15,896 nucleotides of DNA from JAGXLC01 sp046545795 (GCA_046545795.1 JBKGZD010000050.1:1-15896); one strand, 5' to 3'. Shown: positions 7,028 to 15,069, numbered from the stretch's first letter. The notes: generated by a model not told the origin, from the sequence alone. A program made the numbers and translations.

Positions 7028-8032
7028 ATGGATTTGATAACCCAAATACACGAGAGCGCGAAAAAGTTGAACAAAAGAATTGTTCTCCCGGAATCAACTG
7101 AAGAACGAACCCTCAAAGCTGCAAATATTTTAATTGGAAAAAGTATTGCAGAAATAATATTGATTGGTAATCCTGATGAAATAAAGCAAAAAGCTAAAGA
7201 ATCAGGCTTAAGCCAAATTTCTAAAGCCAACATTATAGATCCTGAAAACCACCCTAAGAAGAAAGACTATATCGAGCTTTTATTAGAATTAAGAAAACAT
7301 AAAGGTCTTACAAAAGAGGAAGCATCTAAGTTGGTTGAAAATCCACTGTATCTTTCCACATTAATGATTAAAAATGGAGATGCGGATGGAGAAGTAGCTG
7401 GAGCAGAAAATGCTACCGGCGATGTTCTTAGGCCTGCTTTCCAGATAGTTAAAACAAAACCTGGAATCAACGTCGTTTCCGGTGCGTTTATAATGACATT
7501 AAAAGATAAGAATTTTGGGGAAAATGGATTAATGGTTTTTGCTGATTGTGCAGTACATCCAAATCCAACAGCTAATGAACTGGCTGAAATAGCTGTGTCT
7601 ACCGCTGATACTACAAAGGCTATCGCAGGTTTTGAACCTAAAATAGCAATGCTTAGTTTCTCCACCAAGGGAAGTGCAAAACATGAAATGGTTGATAAGG
7701 TTGTTGAAGCCACTAAAATTGCAAAAGAGAAACGACCTGAACTAAAAATTGATGGAGAATTACAAGCAGATGCTGCTATTGTTGAAGCCATTGGTAAGAA
7801 AAAAGCACCTGAAAGCGAAATTGCAGGAAATGCTAATGTTTTAATTTTCCCAACACTTGAGACTGGAAATATTGCCTATAAGCTGGTTCAAAGAATGGCA
7901 CATGCAGAGGCCACAGGGCCGGTATTACAAGGAATGGCTGCTCCAATTAATGACTTGTCACGGGGATGCAGTGTAGAAGATATTGTTAATCTTGTAGCTA
8001 TTACAGCAAATCAAGCTGGAAGCGAAAAATAA
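7028..8032 (+). CDS. pta: Phosphate acetyltransferase
   Basis: Pta converts acetyl-CoA and phosphate to acetyl phosphate and CoA. This is the short, single-domain form (334 residues), without the N-terminal DRTGG/BioD-like domains of enterobacterial Pta. Family motifs include IVLPES, EVAGAENATGDVLRPAFQI (122-140), SFSTKGS (210-216), DGELQADAA (242-250), FPTLETGNIAYKLVQR (274-289) and INDLSRGCSVEDIV (307-320). Ser311, Arg312 and Asp318 correspond to the active-site Ser309, Arg310 and Asp316 of the Methanosarcina enzyme. It is the first gene of a four-gene plus-strand operon; ackA follows after 37 bases and uses its product. Sequence alone cannot exclude some activity on propionyl-CoA. Confidence 0.95.
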   Translation: MDLITQIHESAKKLNKRIVLPESTEERTLKAANILIGKSIAEIILIGNPDEIKQKAKESGLSQISKANIIDPENHPKKKDYIELLLELRKHKGLTKEEASKLVENPLYLSTLMIKNGDADGEVAGAENATGDVLRPAFQIVKTKPGINVVSGAFIMTLKDKNFGENGLMVFADCAVHPNPTANELAEIAVSTADTTKAIAGFEPKIAMLSFSTKGSAKHEMVDKVVEATKIAKEKRPELKIDGELQADAAIVEAIGKKKAPESEIAGNANVLIFPTLETGNIAYKLVQRMAHAEATGPVLQGMAAPINDLSRGCSVEDIVNLVAITANQAGSEK

Positions 8033-8069
8033 GTAAAAAAATTATAAATCAGTAAAATAAAAAATCACA

Positions 8070-9269
8070 ATGAAAGTATTAGTTCTCAATTGCGGCAGCT
8101 CATCAATAAAATTCCAATTATTTGACATGGAAACAGCTACAGTTCTTACTAAAGGAATTGTAGAGAAAATTGGCCTGAAATCCTCTTTTATGAAACTGGA
8201 GTTAAATGGTGACAAGAAAAAAATTGATGTTGAAGTACCTGAGCATACTAAAGGGATTGAGGATATTCTAAATATTCTTGTTAGTAAAGAAGATGGCGCC
8301 CTATCAAGCCTGGAAGAAATTGATGCAGTTGGACACCGCGTAGCGCATGGTGGTGAAAAATTCAGTCATAGCGCATTTGTTACCGATGAAGTTATTAAAG
8401 AAATTGAAGGAGTAAGTGACTTAGCACCTCTGCATAATCCAAATAATCTTAAAGGAATTTATGCCATTCAGAAATTACTTCCTAAAACTCCACAAGTAGC
8501 TGTATTTGATACAGCATTCCATCAAACAATGCCAGATTATGCATACATGTACGGTTTGCCTTATGAAATGTATAAAAAATACGGAGTAAGAAGATATGGG
8601 TTCCATGGTACCAGTCATCGTTACGTTGCTGAAAAAGCATGCAAGAAACTTAACGCTGACATGAAAGACAAAAAGATAATCACTTGCCATTTGGGGAACG
8701 GAGCATCAATAGCGGCTATAGACAAAGGCAAATCAATTGACACTTCAATGGGATTAACACCTGTGGAAGGATTAATTATGGGAACCAGAACCGGTGATTT
8801 AGACCTTGGTGCATTCATCTTTGTAATGGAAAAAGAGGATTTGACCTTAAATACTGCAAAAAGCATGATAAATAAACGCAGCGGAATGTATGGAATCACT
8901 GGTATATCTCCTGATATGAGAGAAATCCGTGAAGAAGCAGACAAAGGAAACCAACGTGCTTTGTTGGCTCTGAATATGTATAATTACAGGGTGAAAAAAT
9001 ATATTGGATCCTATGCCGCAGCAATGAATGGAGTGGATATGATCGTATTTACTGGAGGAATAGGAGAAAACGACTGGGAAACAAGAAGAGATGTTCTAAA
9101 AGGATTAGGTTATCTTGGACTGGAATTTGACGAAAGTAAAAACGAAAAGAAAAAAGGCGAAGACTTAATCCTTAGCAAAGACAATTCTAATGTTGTTGCA
9201 ATGGTAATCCCAACCAATGAAGAATTGGTAATTGCAAGGGATACACAGGAAATCGTCAATAATAAATAA
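8070..9269 (+). CDS. ackA: Acetate kinase
   Basis: AckA transfers phosphate from acetyl phosphate to ADP, giving acetate and ATP, the substrate-level phosphorylation step of acetate fermentation; the reaction is reversible. The 399-residue ASKHA-fold protein begins with LVLNCGSSSIKFQLF (Asn7). It keeps GHRVAHGG (Arg90), VFDTAFHQTMP (Asp147), GFHGTSH (His179), MGTRTGDLD (Arg240) and IPTNEELVIARD (Glu384). These correspond to the known catalytic Asn, Arg, Asp, His, Arg and Glu of Methanosarcina acetate kinase. The start lies 37 bases after pta and the stop 17 bases before ptb, so all are very likely on one mRNA. Nothing suggests loss of function. Confidence 0.97.
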   Translation: MKVLVLNCGSSSIKFQLFDMETATVLTKGIVEKIGLKSSFMKLELNGDKKKIDVEVPEHTKGIEDILNILVSKEDGALSSLEEIDAVGHRVAHGGEKFSHSAFVTDEVIKEIEGVSDLAPLHNPNNLKGIYAIQKLLPKTPQVAVFDTAFHQTMPDYAYMYGLPYEMYKKYGVRRYGFHGTSHRYVAEKACKKLNADMKDKKIITCHLGNGASIAAIDKGKSIDTSMGLTPVEGLIMGTRTGDLDLGAFIFVMEKEDLTLNTAKSMINKRSGMYGITGISPDMREIREEADKGNQRALLALNMYNYRVKKYIGSYAAAMNGVDMIVFTGGIGENDWETRRDVLKGLGYLGLEFDESKNEKKKGEDLILSKDNSNVVAMVIPTNEELVIARDTQEIVNNK

Positions 9270-9286
9270 TTTAAAACCATTATAAT

Positions 9287-10183
9287 ATGATTTTAAAGTC
9301 TTTAAATGACCTTATTGATATTGCAACAAAAAAAGAAACCAAAAGATTGGCTGTTGCAGCAGCGGCGGATAAGGCAGTTCTTAAAGCGGTGAAAGCCGCC
9401 AGTGATAAAGGGATAATTGTTCCTGTGCTTGTTGGCAATAAGGAAGAAGTGCAAAGAATTTCCAGGGAAATTAATTTTGATGTCACAAATATTGAAATCT
9501 ACAACGAAAATGACCCTGCAATAGCTTCAAAAAAGGCGGTAGGCCTAATTCGGGAGAATAAGGCAGATATTCTGATGAAAGGTCTGGTAAGCACTGCACC
9601 ATTACTTAAGGCGGTACTGGATAAAGAAACCGGATTGAGAAAAGGAGGGACATTGAGCCATTTTGCTTTAATAGAATCTCAATTTTATCATAAATTGCTT
9701 GGTGTAACAGATGCAGCTATGAATATTGCGCCTGAATTCCATGAAAAAGTTGATATCTTAAACAATGCCGTAGAAGTATTTCATGGATTGGGTGAAAAAA
9801 ATCCAAAAGTTGCTGTGGTAGGACCTTTAGAAGTTGTAAATCAAAAGATTGAGTCTACTGTTCATGCAGCAATGTTATCTAAAATGAATGAAAGAGGCCA
9901 GATAAAAAATTGTTTGGTGGATGGTCCTTTCGCAATAGACAATGCTATTTCGAAAAAAGCGGCAGAACATAAAGGCATAAAAAGTAGCGTAGCTGGCGAT
10001 GCAGATATTTTAATGACTCCGGAACTGAACAGTGGAAATATTCTATACAAAACCTTAGTGTTTTTGGGTGGAAGTACTTCCGCAGCAGTAATAATGGGTG
10101 CTAAGGTACCTGTGGTTTTAACTTCCAGGGCAGATACTGAAAAAAGTAAAATGATGTCAATTGCACTGGCTGCTGCAATGTAA
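9287..10183 (+). CDS. ptb: Phosphate butyryltransferase family protein
   Basis: Ptb converts butyryl-CoA (in many organisms also isobutyryl-, isovaleryl- or valeryl-CoA) and phosphate to the acyl phosphate. The 298-residue protein belongs to the same acyltransferase superfamily as Pta but is shorter. It has the Ptb pattern: ADILMKGLVSTAPLLKAVL (93-111), GGTLSHFAL, GVTDAAMNIAP (139-149), LVDGPFAIDNA (210-220) and MTPELNSGNILYKTLVF (243-259). LTSRADTEKSKMMSIALA lies near the C-terminus, with Ser280 and Arg281 in the place of the Pta Ser-Arg pair. It lies 17 bases after ackA and 34 before buk, whose product uses its acyl phosphate. The exact chain preference cannot be read from sequence. Confidence 0.92.
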   Translation: MILKSLNDLIDIATKKETKRLAVAAAADKAVLKAVKAASDKGIIVPVLVGNKEEVQRISREINFDVTNIEIYNENDPAIASKKAVGLIRENKADILMKGLVSTAPLLKAVLDKETGLRKGGTLSHFALIESQFYHKLLGVTDAAMNIAPEFHEKVDILNNAVEVFHGLGEKNPKVAVVGPLEVVNQKIESTVHAAMLSKMNERGQIKNCLVDGPFAIDNAISKKAAEHKGIKSSVAGDADILMTPELNSGNILYKTLVFLGGSTSAAVIMGAKVPVVLTSRADTEKSKMMSIALAAAM

Positions 10184-10217
10184 ATTCCTTTAATATATAC
10201 AAAAAACGGTCAATTTT

Positions 10218-11297
10218 ATGGAAGAATATTATATTTTAACAATTAACCCAGGTTCAACCTCAACGAAAATAGCGGTTTTTAAAAATGCTAAATCGGCTTT
10301 TCTGAAAAACATCAAGCATTCTACTGATGCTCTTAAAGATTTTGAAAAAATAGCCGATCAGTTTCACTTCCGGAAGGAGGTTATTCTGAATGAGTTGAAA
10401 AATACAGATATTGATATTGAAAATATTTCTGCAGTTGTAGGAAGGGGAGGGCTTGTTAAGCCTATTGAATCAGGGGTTTATGAAGTTAATGAAGCTATGA
10501 AAAAAGACCTGAAGGACAGTCCACTTGGCGAACATGCCAGTAATCTCGGGGGATTGATAGCTTCAGATATAGCAGAATCTTTACCTAATGCAAGGGCATT
10601 TATTGCAGACCCGGTAGTGGTGGATGAAATGCAAGAGGTTGCACGTATTGCAGGTCATCCAAAATTTAAGAGGCATTCAATTTTTCATGCACTGAACCAG
10701 AAAGCCATAGCCAGATCTCACGCCAATTCACTTGATAAGAAGTATGAGGATTTAAACCTTATTGTGGTTCATTTGGGAGGTGGTGTATCAGTTGGAGCGC
10801 ATAAAAATGGAAAAGTTATAGATGTTAATAATGCACTTGATGGTGATGGACCTTTTTCTCCGGAAAGAAGCGGTTCATTACCGGTAGGACAACTTGCCAA
10901 ATTGTGCTTTAGTGGAGAAGTATCTTATGAAGAAGTTAAGAAAATTATTACCGGTCAGGGTGGATTAGTTGCCTATTTAGGAACTAATGATGCTTATCAA
11001 GTGGAAATGATGGTAAGAAATGGGGATGATAAAGCCAAATTAATACAAAATGCTCTGGCATACCAGGTAGCAAAAGAAATTGGTTCTATGGCAACTGTTC
11101 TCAAAGGCAAAGTTGATGGTATACTTTTAACAGGTGGAATGGCACATAATCCACTATTGGTAGATTATGTCAGGAATATGGTTGAGTTTTTAGCACCTCT
11201 TTCAGTTTATCCAGGTGAAGATGAAATGCAGGCTTTAGCAATGAATGGATTAAGAGTTCTTAAAGGAGAAACAAAACCAAAGGTTTATAGCTCATAA
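10218..11297 (+). CDS. buk: Butyrate kinase family protein
   Basis: Buk transfers phosphate from butyryl phosphate (or a branched-chain equivalent) to ADP, releasing the acid and ATP. The 359-residue ASKHA kinase opens with LTINPGSTSTKIAVF. It shows GRGG (75-78), ADPVVVDE (130-137), HLGGGVSVGAH (185-195), GPFSPERSGSLP (211-222), LLTGGMAHN (303-311) and PGEDEM (332-337), all typical of butyrate kinase and distinct from AckA in the same operon. Length matches the family (about 355 residues). It is the last gene of pta-ackA-ptb-buk; a strong terminator begins 27 bases after the stop. In Bacteroidota such kinases may serve branched-chain amino acid fermentation as well as butyrate formation, so the physiological acid is uncertain. 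Confidence 0.95.
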   Translation: MEEYYILTINPGSTSTKIAVFKNAKSAFLKNIKHSTDALKDFEKIADQFHFRKEVILNELKNTDIDIENISAVVGRGGLVKPIESGVYEVNEAMKKDLKDSPLGEHASNLGGLIASDIAESLPNARAFIADPVVVDEMQEVARIAGHPKFKRHSIFHALNQKAIARSHANSLDKKYEDLNLIVVHLGGGVSVGAHKNGKVIDVNNALDGDGPFSPERSGSLPVGQLAKLCFSGEVSYEEVKKIITGQGGLVAYLGTNDAYQVEMMVRNGDDKAKLIQNALAYQVAKEIGSMATVLKGKVDGILLTGGMAHNPLLVDYVRNMVEFLAPLSVYPGEDEMQALAMNGLRVLKGETKPKVYSS

Positions 11298-11323
11298 TGC
11301 TTATAGAAAATATAGTTAAATAG

Positions 11324-11357
11324 TCCCCCGGCAGGAACTTTACCGGGGGATTTTTTT
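11324..11357 (+). terminator. Rho-independent terminator of the pta-ackA-ptb-buk operon
   Basis: An 8-bp GC-rich stem, TCCCCCGG (11324-11331) with CCGGGGGA (11343-11350), closes an 11-base loop and is followed directly by seven T residues. It stands 27 bases after buk and is the strongest intrinsic terminator on the plus strand of this window. Confidence 0.95.
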
Positions 11358-11489
11358 ATGGACGGTTCATGTGTTTTTTATCTGTTAAATTTTTATATTT
11401 CAGGTCAGGAAAATCTCAAAAAATAAGCTGGGAACAAATCCGTTATGAAGATTAATAATATTGAGACAAAATAATAAACTAAAAAAGTT

Positions 11490-12083
11490 ATGTATAGAAT
11501 TTTATTGTTAATAACTTTTTCGTGTCTGGTAGTGTTTAATATGAATGCCCAGGACAAACAGGAAGATGATGAAAATAAAGATGATGAAAAAGAAGAATTT
11601 AAGGATAACCTTTTTTTTGGAGGTTCATTATGGGCTCAGTTTGGCACTGTAACGCAGGTTGAAGTTGCTCCGGTTGCCGGGTATCATATTTCTCCACGAT
11701 TTGATGCAGGTATCGGTTTGAGGTATATATATTACAGAACAAGCTCTTCATTGTTGCAGGATTATTCAGCTCACATATATGGAGGTAGTGTTTTTACCCG
11801 TTATGTTTTGATTAAAGAACTGGATGAAGTGATACCGCTTAAAATAGAGGGTAGATTGGTAACCCATTTTGAGTATGAAGGATTAAATATGCCTTCCAGG
11901 ATGGCAATTATGGAAGATTTTACCAAAGACAGATTCTGGTCTCATAATTATCTTATTGGTGGTGGGTTACAACAAAAAATAGGCAAGAAGGCATATCTTA
12001 ACATATTAATTCTTTACAATCTAAATCAAAAATCTTATAGTATTTACGAAAATCCAATTATCAGAATAGGTGTGAATTTTTAA
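11490..12083 (+). CDS. Exported outer-membrane beta-barrel-like protein (197 aa)
   Basis: This is a predicted secreted protein of unknown function. A signal peptide of about 20 residues ends in NMNA, with cleavage likely before Gln21. A strongly acidic linker follows (residues about 22-40, rich in Asp, Glu and Lys). The rest alternates hydrophobic and polar residues in beta-strand fashion with many aromatics (FFGGSLWAQFGTV, VAPVAGYHISPRF, GIGLRYIYYRTSS, NYLIGGGLQQKIG). The protein ends in IRIGVNF, a C-terminal Phe typical of outer-membrane barrels. At about 155 residues after the linker it would make a small barrel of perhaps eight strands. It is transcribed alone, between the buk terminator and the convergent terminator at 12142-12181. 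Confidence 0.8.
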   Translation: MYRILLLITFSCLVVFNMNAQDKQEDDENKDDEKEEFKDNLFFGGSLWAQFGTVTQVEVAPVAGYHISPRFDAGIGLRYIYYRTSSSLLQDYSAHIYGGSVFTRYVLIKELDEVIPLKIEGRLVTHFEYEGLNMPSRMAIMEDFTKDRFWSHNYLIGGGLQQKIGKKAYLNILILYNLNQKSYSIYENPIIRIGVNF

Positions 12084-12141
12084 TATACAGATGCCCAGCT
12101 TTATTCTGGAACGAGCAGAATATAATTTAGCATAATGAAAA

Positions 12142-12181
12142 AAACGAGCAGCCTGAATTAAGCTTTTCAGACTGCTCGTTT
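12142..12181. terminator. Bidirectional terminator between convergent genes
   Basis: A 10-bp stem, AAACGAGCAG (12142-12151) with CTGCTCGTTT (12172-12181), continues after one C/A mismatch into a 5-bp stem CTGAA/TTCAG around an 8-base loop. On the minus strand the stem runs into TTTTTTTC, an efficient U tract that would end the dodecin transcript. On the plus strand the tail is TTTAAATTTTAT, weaker but usable for the barrel protein gene. It lies in the gap between the two convergent genes. Confidence 0.9.
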
Positions 12182-12228
12182 AAATTTTATACACCAGGAA
12201 CAATGGAGCATTCCTGGGATAAGTGACA

Positions 12229-12432
12229 TTAAGTCTCTACCTCAAAAGTAATTTTTACATTAACCCTGTAAGCGGCAACTTTGTTGTTATCTACTTCTGC
12301 GCTTAACTCTTTAACATAAACAGATCTAATGTTTTTTACACTTTTAGAAGCATCATCAACTGCACTCTGGACTGCATCTTCCCAACTTTTGTTGGACTTT
12401 GCAAGAATTTCGATAACTTTTAATACACTCAT
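12229..12432 (-). CDS. Dodecin-family protein lacking the usual flavin-stacking Trp
   Basis: Dodecins are small proteins that assemble into hollow dodecamers and usually store or buffer flavins. This 67-residue protein matches the family along its length: KVIEILAKSNKSWEDAVQSA (5-24), the helix end ASKSVKNIRSVYV, then SAEVDNNKVAAYRVNVKITF. In the Halobacterium and Mycobacterium dodecins a Trp sits three residues after the start of the N-x-x-W turn and stacks on the isoalloxazine ring. By my alignment the equivalent position here is Ser37, and a flavin-contacting Gln is replaced by Leu43. The fold call is strong but flavin binding is doubtful. The gene lies 154 bases downstream of ribH on the same strand and ends before a strong terminator. 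Confidence 0.9.
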   Translation of the reverse strand: MSVLKVIEILAKSNKSWEDAVQSAVDDASKSVKNIRSVYVKELSAEVDNNKVAAYRVNVKITFEVET

Positions 12433-12447
12433 AGCTTTATAATTTTA

Positions 12448-12457
12448 GGTTATAACC
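12448..12457. promoter_or_regulatory. Palindrome in the dodecin 5' leader
   Basis: GGTTATAACC is a perfect 10-base palindrome 15 bases upstream of the dodecin ATG, inside a looser TTAGG/CCTAA inverted repeat. It could be an operator half-site pair or chance in AT-rich DNA. No TAnnTTTG promoter element is visible for the dodecin gene, so it might be read through from ribH. Confidence 0.2.
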
Positions 12458-12586
12458 CTAAGGTAGAAAAGATTACCTATAATGTCAATGTTAAAATTAT
12501 CGAAATTTTGTTACTCTATGTTTAGACTGAGATGCAAATTCAAGCACAGTGAACTATCCGTGGGTTAGAATTATTTTCAGGGATTA

Positions 12587-13078
12587 TTAAGAAGAGGTAA
12601 TATCATTTTTTAAAAAGGCCATTTGAATTGCTGATTCTGCAGCTTCTTCTCCTTTGTTCCCATAACTGCCTCCTGCCCGGTCTTTAGCCTGTTCAAAATT
12701 ATTGGTGGTTAATACACCGAATATGAATGGTTTATTGTATTTTATATTTAATTCTGTGATTCCGTATGTGACACTATCACAGACATAGTCAAAATGCTTC
12801 GTTTCTCCCTGAATAACACAGCCTAAGCAAATAACTGCATCAACTTCAAGATTCTCTGCCATAAGCTGAGCCCCCAGGGTAAGTTCTATACTACCGGGGA
12901 CTTGCTTTATGACTATATTTTCTTCTTTTGCTCCATGTTTTTTAAGCGCTTCTATGGCTCCATCCAAAAGTTTGCCTGTAATTTCACTATTCCATTCAGC
13001 TACTACTATGCCAAAAGAAAAGTCTTTTGCATTCAGATTTTTGTTGGTATCAGCATTCTTTTTTAATGAAGTTGCCAT
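12587..13078 (-). CDS. ribH: 6,7-dimethyl-8-ribityllumazine synthase
   Basis: RibH condenses 5-amino-6-ribitylamino-uracil with 3,4-dihydroxy-2-butanone 4-phosphate to form lumazine, the penultimate step of riboflavin synthesis; the family forms pentamers or 60-mer shells. The 163-residue protein has VAEWNSEIT (Trp29 in the pyrimidine site), QVPGSIELTLGA (59-70) and LGCVIQGETKHFDYVC (85-100, catalytic His95). FGVLTTNNFEQAKDRAGG (120-137, phosphate-site Arg134) and GNKGEEAA follow. An N-terminal extension of about 18 polar residues precedes the core. The start lies 18 bases after the stop of the membrane TPR gene, so the two are almost certainly co-transcribed. A dodecin-family gene follows on the same strand. 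No FMN riboswitch is visible upstream of this operon. Confidence 0.96.
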   Translation of the reverse strand: MATSLKKNADTNKNLNAKDFSFGIVVAEWNSEITGKLLDGAIEALKKHGAKEENIVIKQVPGSIELTLGAQLMAENLEVDAVICLGCVIQGETKHFDYVCDSVTYGITELNIKYNKPFIFGVLTTNNFEQAKDRAGGSYGNKGEEAAESAIQMAFLKNDITSS

Positions 13079-13096
13079 AGATTTATTATTAACATA

Positions 13097-13786
13097 TTAT
13101 TTTTCGCTTAATACACTCAGCCTTGCAATACTCTTATCAGCTTCTTCTTGCTGATTGGAGTCAGGATATTTTAATTTAATTTCCTCGTAGATCTCTATAG
13201 CTTTGTCATAATCTTGATTTAATTCATGCACAAAAGCAAGCTTACTCATATAATAAGGTGTTGTGAACTGATTGTCTTCTTTCATAGCTCGCCCATAGTA
13301 CTTTATTGCTTTGTCATTTTCGCCCAATTCGAGGTATGCATCACCAATTGCCCCAAGTTTAACAGGTTTTAAAATCTCATTTTTAGTTTTAAAATCTTCA
13401 AGGTAGTCAATTGCCTGGTTATATTGCTCACTTTTTAAATATGAGATACCCGCATAATAATGTGCTAAATTGGCAGATTTAGTGATGCCATATTCGTCAA
13501 TAATATCTAAAAATCCCAGATAGTTACCATCGCCATTTAAGGCAAGATTAAACGAATCCTGAGCAAAATACTGTTCAGCCCTGAACATTTGTCCCTGGGC
13601 TTCATTTTCCATGGGTTTAAGATAGTACCTGTTAAAAGCTAAATAACCTGCTACTAAAACTACTATTATCAAGATAATTGTAGTTAATAACTTTTGATTA
13701 TTTTCTATAAATTTTTCGGATTTACTTAAAACATTTTCTACCGTTTCAAATTGTTCCGGTGCAGATTCTTTTTTCTTTTTGCTCAT
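13097..13786 (-). CDS. Membrane-anchored TPR protein (YfgM-like)
   Basis: The 229-residue protein has a Lys-rich cytoplasmic N-terminus, one transmembrane segment at about residues 33-51 (IILIIVVLVAGYLAF) and a TPR domain beyond it. Repeat units are visible at YYAGISYLKSEQYNQAIDYL, GDAYLELGENDKAIKYYGRA and AFVHELNQDYDKAIEIYEEI. The topology and size resemble YfgM, the periplasm-facing TPR partner of the SecYEG/chaperone network in E. coli, but this is resemblance rather than proven orthology. The frame is open to a TTG at 13822; the ATG at 13786 is chosen because it begins the typical short Lys-rich tail and leaves a normal leader after the -7 element at 13827-13834. It is the first gene of an operon with ribH 18 bases downstream. 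Confidence 0.88.
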   Translation of the reverse strand: MSKKKKESAPEQFETVENVLSKSEKFIENNQKLLTTIILIIVVLVAGYLAFNRYYLKPMENEAQGQMFRAEQYFAQDSFNLALNGDGNYLGFLDIIDEYGITKSANLAHYYAGISYLKSEQYNQAIDYLEDFKTKNEILKPVKLGAIGDAYLELGENDKAIKYYGRAMKEDNQFTTPYYMSKLAFVHELNQDYDKAIEIYEEIKLKYPDSNQQEEADKSIARLSVLSEK

Positions 13787-13826
13787 TTTTATTCTTGTTT
13801 TTTTATCTATTTTTGATTTCAAACTG

Positions 13827-13834
13827 CAAAAGTA
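13827..13834 (-). promoter_or_regulatory. Candidate -7 element of the TPR-ribH operon
   Basis: The minus strand reads TACTTTTG, a match to TAnnTTTG, 40 bases before the ATG at 13786. No TTG lies at the usual -33 distance (the nearest upstream one is about 31 bases away), so only the -7 part is supported. It sits in the 140-base gap that also must contain the divergent recF promoter. Confidence 0.4.
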
Positions 13835-13926
13835 ATTTTTTTGTCTTGTAAATAATAAATTTCTACAATAAAATTCGTTTTGTTTTTCTTTTTTTGATTT
13901 TATTTACACTGAATTATAGATTTTTT

Positions 13927-15069
13927 ATGTACCTGCAATCACTATCATTAACAAATTATAAAAACTACAACCAGGTTGAACTTTCACTGTCACCAAAAAT
14001 GAATTGCTTTATCGGTCAAAATGGTGTAGGTAAGACCAACCTCCTGGATGCAGTTTATTATCTATCAATGTGTAAAAGCTACCTAAATCCTATTGATAAT
14101 CAAAATATTAAATACGACCAGGATTTTTCAGTTCTTCAGGGTATTTTTATACTGAAGGATAAGAAAGAAAATATATACATAAGCATCGACAAACAAAAAA
14201 AGAAACGGGTAAAAAGGAATAGAAAAGATTATCAGAAATTATCAGAGCATATAGGATTTTTACCGGTTGTAATGATTTCGCCGGTAGACAGTAATTTGAT
14301 TTTAGGAGGAAGTGAAGAGAGAAGGAAATACATGGATAGAGTGATTTCCCAGTATGATAAAGATTATCTCAACGCATTAATTAAATATAACAGAGCCTTA
14401 AACCAGCGGAATCAACTGCTGAAATCATTTTATGAAAAACGCTTTTTCGATACGGAAGCTTTGGATTTATGGGATGAGCAACTCATTCAGCTTGGCAGCA
14501 TTATTCATAAGAAGAGAGTTGAGTTTACAAATGAACTTGTACCTGTTTTCCAGTTTTATTATGATATGATTTCAGCACACAGTGAAAAGGTGGAATTATA
14601 TTATAACTCCCAACTGAACAATGATGACTACAGAAGGTTGCTTACTAATGCAATTGAAAAAGACAGGATGGTACAACATTCTACAGTAGGAATTCACAAA
14701 GACGACCTGGATTTAACTCTTGGTAATTACCCGATCAAAAAAGCAGGTTCTCAAGGACAGCAAAAAACTTTCCTTGTTGCTCTGAAACTGGCACAATATG
14801 ATTTCATAAAAAAAATCAAACAATTTTATCCAATTTTGCTCCTTGATGACATTTTTGATAAATTTGATCAACAAAGAGTGGAGCAAGTTATCAAGTTGGT
14901 TTCCAACCAGGATTTTGGACAGATTTTTATTTCTGATACCAGCAAAGAGAGACTTGGGCAATTGCTTAAAAAAAGCAGTATTAATTATCAATTATTTAAA
15001 ATTGAATCCTCAGGGGATATAACCATAAACCATTTTAATAATGAGAAGGAAAAATACTCAGAGACTTGA
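13927..15069 (+). CDS. recF: DNA replication and repair protein RecF
   Basis: RecF is an SMC-like ATPase that binds gapped DNA and, with RecO and RecR, helps load RecA during recombinational repair. The ATG at 13927 gives 380 residues starting with the conserved MYLQSLSLTNYKNY; the in-frame TTG at 13894 would add a non-family extension. The Walker A motif GQNGVGKTN spans 30-38 (Lys36). RRKYMDRVISQYDKDYL and NRALNQRN match the RecF family signature. The ABC-type signature SQGQQKT starts at Ser275, and the Walker B ILLLDDIFDKFD has Asp307-Asp308. The D-loop and a QIFISDTS segment follow. The gene overlaps the DUF721 gene by 29 bases, suggesting coupled translation. dnaA and dnaN, often beside recF in other bacteria, are not visible here. 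Confidence 0.96.
   Translation: MYLQSLSLTNYKNYNQVELSLSPKMNCFIGQNGVGKTNLLDAVYYLSMCKSYLNPIDNQNIKYDQDFSVLQGIFILKDKKENIYISIDKQKKKRVKRNRKDYQKLSEHIGFLPVVMISPVDSNLILGGSEERRKYMDRVISQYDKDYLNALIKYNRALNQRNQLLKSFYEKRFFDTEALDLWDEQLIQLGSIIHKKRVEFTNELVPVFQFYYDMISAHSEKVELYYNSQLNNDDYRRLLTNAIEKDRMVQHSTVGIHKDDLDLTLGNYPIKKAGSQGQQKTFLVALKLAQYDFIKKIKQFYPILLLDDIFDKFDQQRVEQVIKLVSNQDFGQIFISDTSKERLGQLLKKSSINYQLFKIESSGDITINHFNNEKEKYSET

Noticed and set aside
7267..7791. A 174-codon open frame on the minus strand inside pta.
   Set aside because: It is antisense to strongly conserved Pta motifs, and its Ser/Ala-rich composition is that expected from the complement of a Lys/Glu/Ala-rich gene.
8621..8944. A 107-codon minus-strand frame inside ackA.
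   Set aside because: It lies antisense to conserved acetate kinase active-site motifs, with no promoter or start context.
13787..13822. The TTG at 13822 as the start of the membrane TPR protein.
   Set aside because: The ATG at 13786 gives the usual short Lys-rich N-terminus, and the TTG lies too close to the -7 element at 13827-13834 to leave a leader.
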